Part shown: positions 6,066 to 7,569 of the stretch, piece by piece
How the letters are laid out: every line of letters begins with the position of its first letter
Position numbering within the stretch: position 1 is the stretch's first letter
Source: an uncultured Coriobacteriaceae bacterium
GTDB taxonomy: Bacteria > Actinomycetota > Coriobacteriia > Coriobacteriales > QAMH01
Direction: 5' to 3'
NCBI GenBank assembly: GCA_902783175.1
Contig: CACZQA010000018.1
Span: forward strand, 1-7,569
DNA: 7,569 nt
Program-made: the position numbers and the translations under genes
The notes under the pieces: model-generated
Told to the model about the DNA's origin: nothing
Seen by the model: the letters and a program-made list of their open reading frames with translations, nothing else
Databases searched by the model: none

Positions 6066-7145
6066 GTGGCAGACGGACATGCAGATATCGAGCAGGTCAC
6101 GGCCCTGCTCAAGCAGGCGATAGACGACAACGCATCAGATGTGTTCCTCATCCCCGGCGCACCGGTGACGTTCAAGGTTGGCGAGACACACCAGCCCCAA
6201 GGCGAGCGCCTCACGCCCGGCATGGCGCGCGAGCACATCGCGGCCATCTACGTGCTCGCGAAGCGTATCCCCCACTACGACGAAGTCCCGCACACCGACG
6301 ACGACTTCTCGTTTGCCATCCCGGGCATCGGGCGCTTCAGGCTCAACGTGTACTACCAGCGCAACACGCTTGCCGCGGTGCTGCGCGTCATCAAGTTCGG
6401 GCTTCCCGATGCCGTCGCGAACAACATCCCCGAAGAGGTCATGCGCTGCGCCAACCTCAAGCAGGGGCTCGTGCTCGTGACGGGGCCTGCCGGCAACGGC
6501 AAGTCGACCACACTCGCCTGCATCGTCGACAAAATCAACGAGACGCGCTGCGGCCATATCATCACAGTGGAAGACCCTATCGAATTCGTGCACAACCACA
6601 AGAAGAGCCTCGTCTCCCAGCGTGAAATCGCGACCGATGTGGAGAGCTACGAGCTTGCCTTGGCATCGGCGCTGCGCGAGAACCCCGACGTGATCATGTT
6701 CGGCGAGATGCGCACGCGAAGCGTCATCGAAGTGGCCATGCGCGCCGCGGAAACGGGGCAGCTCATGCTGTCGTCGTTGCACACGCTGGGGTCCGCCGCA
6801 ACCATCACGCGGATCATCGACACCTTTCCCGCCGCGCAGCAGGACCAGGCGCGCACGCAGCTCTCGCAGACGCTCGAGGCGATCATCAGCCAGAAGCTGC
6901 TGCCAAGCATCGACGGCACCGAGCGCATCCCCGCGTTCGAAATCATGTTCGCCAACCCCGCGATCCGCAACCTCATCCGCGAGAACAAGATCCACCAGAT
7001 TCCCAACGTCATCCAGTCAAGCAGCCAAGCGGGAATGCGCACCTTCGATAACGACCTGCTCAGGCTGTACAACGAGGGCAAGATCACGAAAGACACCGTA
7101 TTGGGCAACTGCCTCGATCCGGACGCCATAAGGCGCCGCATATAG
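6066..7145 (+). CDS. pilT: PilT-type hexameric ATPase (type IV pilus retraction motor)
   Basis: A 359-aa secretion ATPase of the PilT subfamily, predicted to power filament retraction or dynamics through the GspF/PilC platform. Visible motifs: Walker A GPAGNGKST (140-148), Asp box ITVEDPIEF (166-174), the typical KKSLVSQREI, Walker B NPDVIMFGEM (206-215), His box LSSLHT (235-240), and a complete AIRNLIRE (299-306) followed by NKIHQI, the hallmark of PilT as opposed to PilB. The length is normal for PilT. Small departures from consensus are Walker A Ala/Asn in place of Thr/Ser, GEMRT where GEMRD is usual, and AAETGQL where AAETGHL is usual. The GTG start is set by AAAGGAG 5 nt upstream. It is the last gene of the operon, 10 nt after the preceding stop, and is followed by a strong hairpin. 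No PilB partner is encoded in this window. Confidence 0.95.
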   Translation: MADGHADIEQVTALLKQAIDDNASDVFLIPGAPVTFKVGETHQPQGERLTPGMAREHIAAIYVLAKRIPHYDEVPHTDDDFSFAIPGIGRFRLNVYYQRNTLAAVLRVIKFGLPDAVANNIPEEVMRCANLKQGLVLVTGPAGNGKSTTLACIVDKINETRCGHIITVEDPIEFVHNHKKSLVSQREIATDVESYELALASALRENPDVIMFGEMRTRSVIEVAMRAAETGQLMLSSLHTLGSAATITRIIDTFPAAQQDQARTQLSQTLEAIISQKLLPSIDGTERIPAFEIMFANPAIRNLIRENKIHQIPNVIQSSSQAGMRTFDNDLLRLYNEGKITKDTVLGNCLDPDAIRRRI

Positions 7146-7200
7146 CTCAGCAAAAGCGCAGACGCCTCCAGCTTCCACGAGAAAGACGCGAGAGAAACGG

Positions 7201-7227
7201 AGAGGGCGGCCCCGATGGCCGCCCTCT
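7201..7227. terminator. Strong GC-rich hairpin, likely bidirectional terminator
   Basis: AGAGGGCGGCC (7201-7211) and GGCCGCCCTCT (7217-7227) form a perfect 11-bp stem with a 5-nt loop (CCGAT), followed by TT on the + strand. It lies between convergent stops (pilT at 7145 and the minus-strand gene at 7255). The T-run is short, but stem strength and position support termination, possibly for both directions. The stretch 7146-7200 before it holds no gene. Confidence 0.8.
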
Positions 7228-7254
7228 TTGCGTCGTAGTCTCTGTTGGCCCGCG

Positions 7255-7569
7255 CTAGGCGAAGACTTGGTTCTTGCGAAGCGCGTCGACAAGCTCGTAC
7301 TCGTCGTTGTACTGAGCGACTTCTTGAATCTGCTCTTTGCCCTCTTCGTTGACCTGGTACTTGGAAAGCGAGCCTTCCCAGGTATCGACCACGAGCTTGT
7401 TGTCATCGTCGCGATGCGCCTGAAAGCGCTTGGTGTCCACAATGTACTTGGGGTCGTAGCTCTCGGGGCGGTCCGCAATCTCGAAGCCATACTCGAGCGC
7501 CGCATATACATCGGCGGCAAAGCGGTCGAACTCCTCGGCGGTGTTCTGCGGGAGGGCATCGGCGCGCCG
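7255..7569 (-). CDS. C-terminal part of an unidentified protein (5' end beyond window)
   Basis: An open frame enters from the right edge and ends at TAG (7257-7255), giving about 104 residues. The visible part is hydrophilic and acidic, without a membrane span: an Ala- and acid-rich helix-like stretch (AEEFDRFAADVYAALEYGFE), then SYDPKYIVDTKRF, KLVVDTWEGSLSKYQVNEEG, and the end YELVDALRKNQVFA. An in-frame GTG at 7440 could be read as a start for a 61-aa protein, but the frame upstream is equally protein-like and the GTG has no Shine-Dalgarno site, so it is treated as internal. I do not recognise the family. It converges on pilT across the terminator hairpin. Confidence 0.65.
   Translation of the reverse strand, partial: RRADALPQNTAEEFDRFAADVYAALEYGFEIADRPESYDPKYIVDTKRFQAHRDDDNKLVVDTWEGSLSKYQVNEEGKEQIQEVAQYNDEYELVDALRKNQVFA

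Noticed and set aside
7017..7559. 180-codon open frame on the - strand overlapping pilT and the right-edge gene
   Set aside because: It crosses the terminator hairpin and the 3' end of pilT, and its Ser/Thr/Arg-rich translation has no recognisable features. The alternative frame ending at 7255 looks like real protein.
1..7569. CRISPR arrays, tRNA or rRNA genes, insertion sequences
   Set aside because: No regularly spaced repeats, RNA gene signatures, transposase motifs or terminal inverted repeats were seen on either strand.

Overview
The window is about 7.6 kb of GC-rich bacterial DNA, densely packed with genes. Codon third positions are mostly G or C, starts include TTG and GTG, and Shine-Dalgarno sites are strong. 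The mix of a LytTR response regulator, a GHKL (AgrC-type) sensor kinase, a lipoprotein transglutaminase and a Gram-positive type IV filament locus with a DUF4860-like protein suggests a Coriobacteriia-type actinobacterium (gut Eggerthellaceae or Coriobacteriaceae). That placement is inferred from gene content and composition; no marker gene is present.

Layout: the last 30 codons of an unidentified + strand gene (2-94) converge on a three-gene minus-strand operon. Read in its own direction this encodes a LytTR response regulator (3220-2495), a GHKL-type membrane histidine kinase (2491-1199) and a secreted, probably lipid-anchored transglutaminase-like protein (1195-164). Both gene junctions have a 3-nt gap, so translation is probably coupled. 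An 88-bp intergenic region (3221-3308) separates this operon from a divergent + strand operon. It holds a good + strand promoter (TTGCCA, 17 bp, TACAAT) whose -10 overlaps a perfect TATAAT reading the other way.

The + strand operon (3309-7145) encodes, in order, a GspF/PilC platform protein (TTG start), four small single-membrane-span proteins that look like divergent pilins or minor pilins, and a PilT-type ATPase with an intact AIRNLIRE motif. The genes touch or overlap throughout. The unit ends at a perfect 11-bp GC-rich hairpin (7201-7227). No PilB extension ATPase, prepilin peptidase, PilM/N/O or secretin is encoded between the promoter and this terminator.

Beyond the hairpin lies the 3' end of an unidentified minus-strand gene that runs off the window (7255-7569).

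Working model (inference): the two-component system senses a surface or extracellular cue and may control the divergent operon, which would encode the core of a small, poorly characterised type IV filament or pseudopilus machine. The most notable point is that this looks like a self-contained transcription unit with one retraction-type motor and pilin-like proteins that lack the textbook prepilin cleavage motif.
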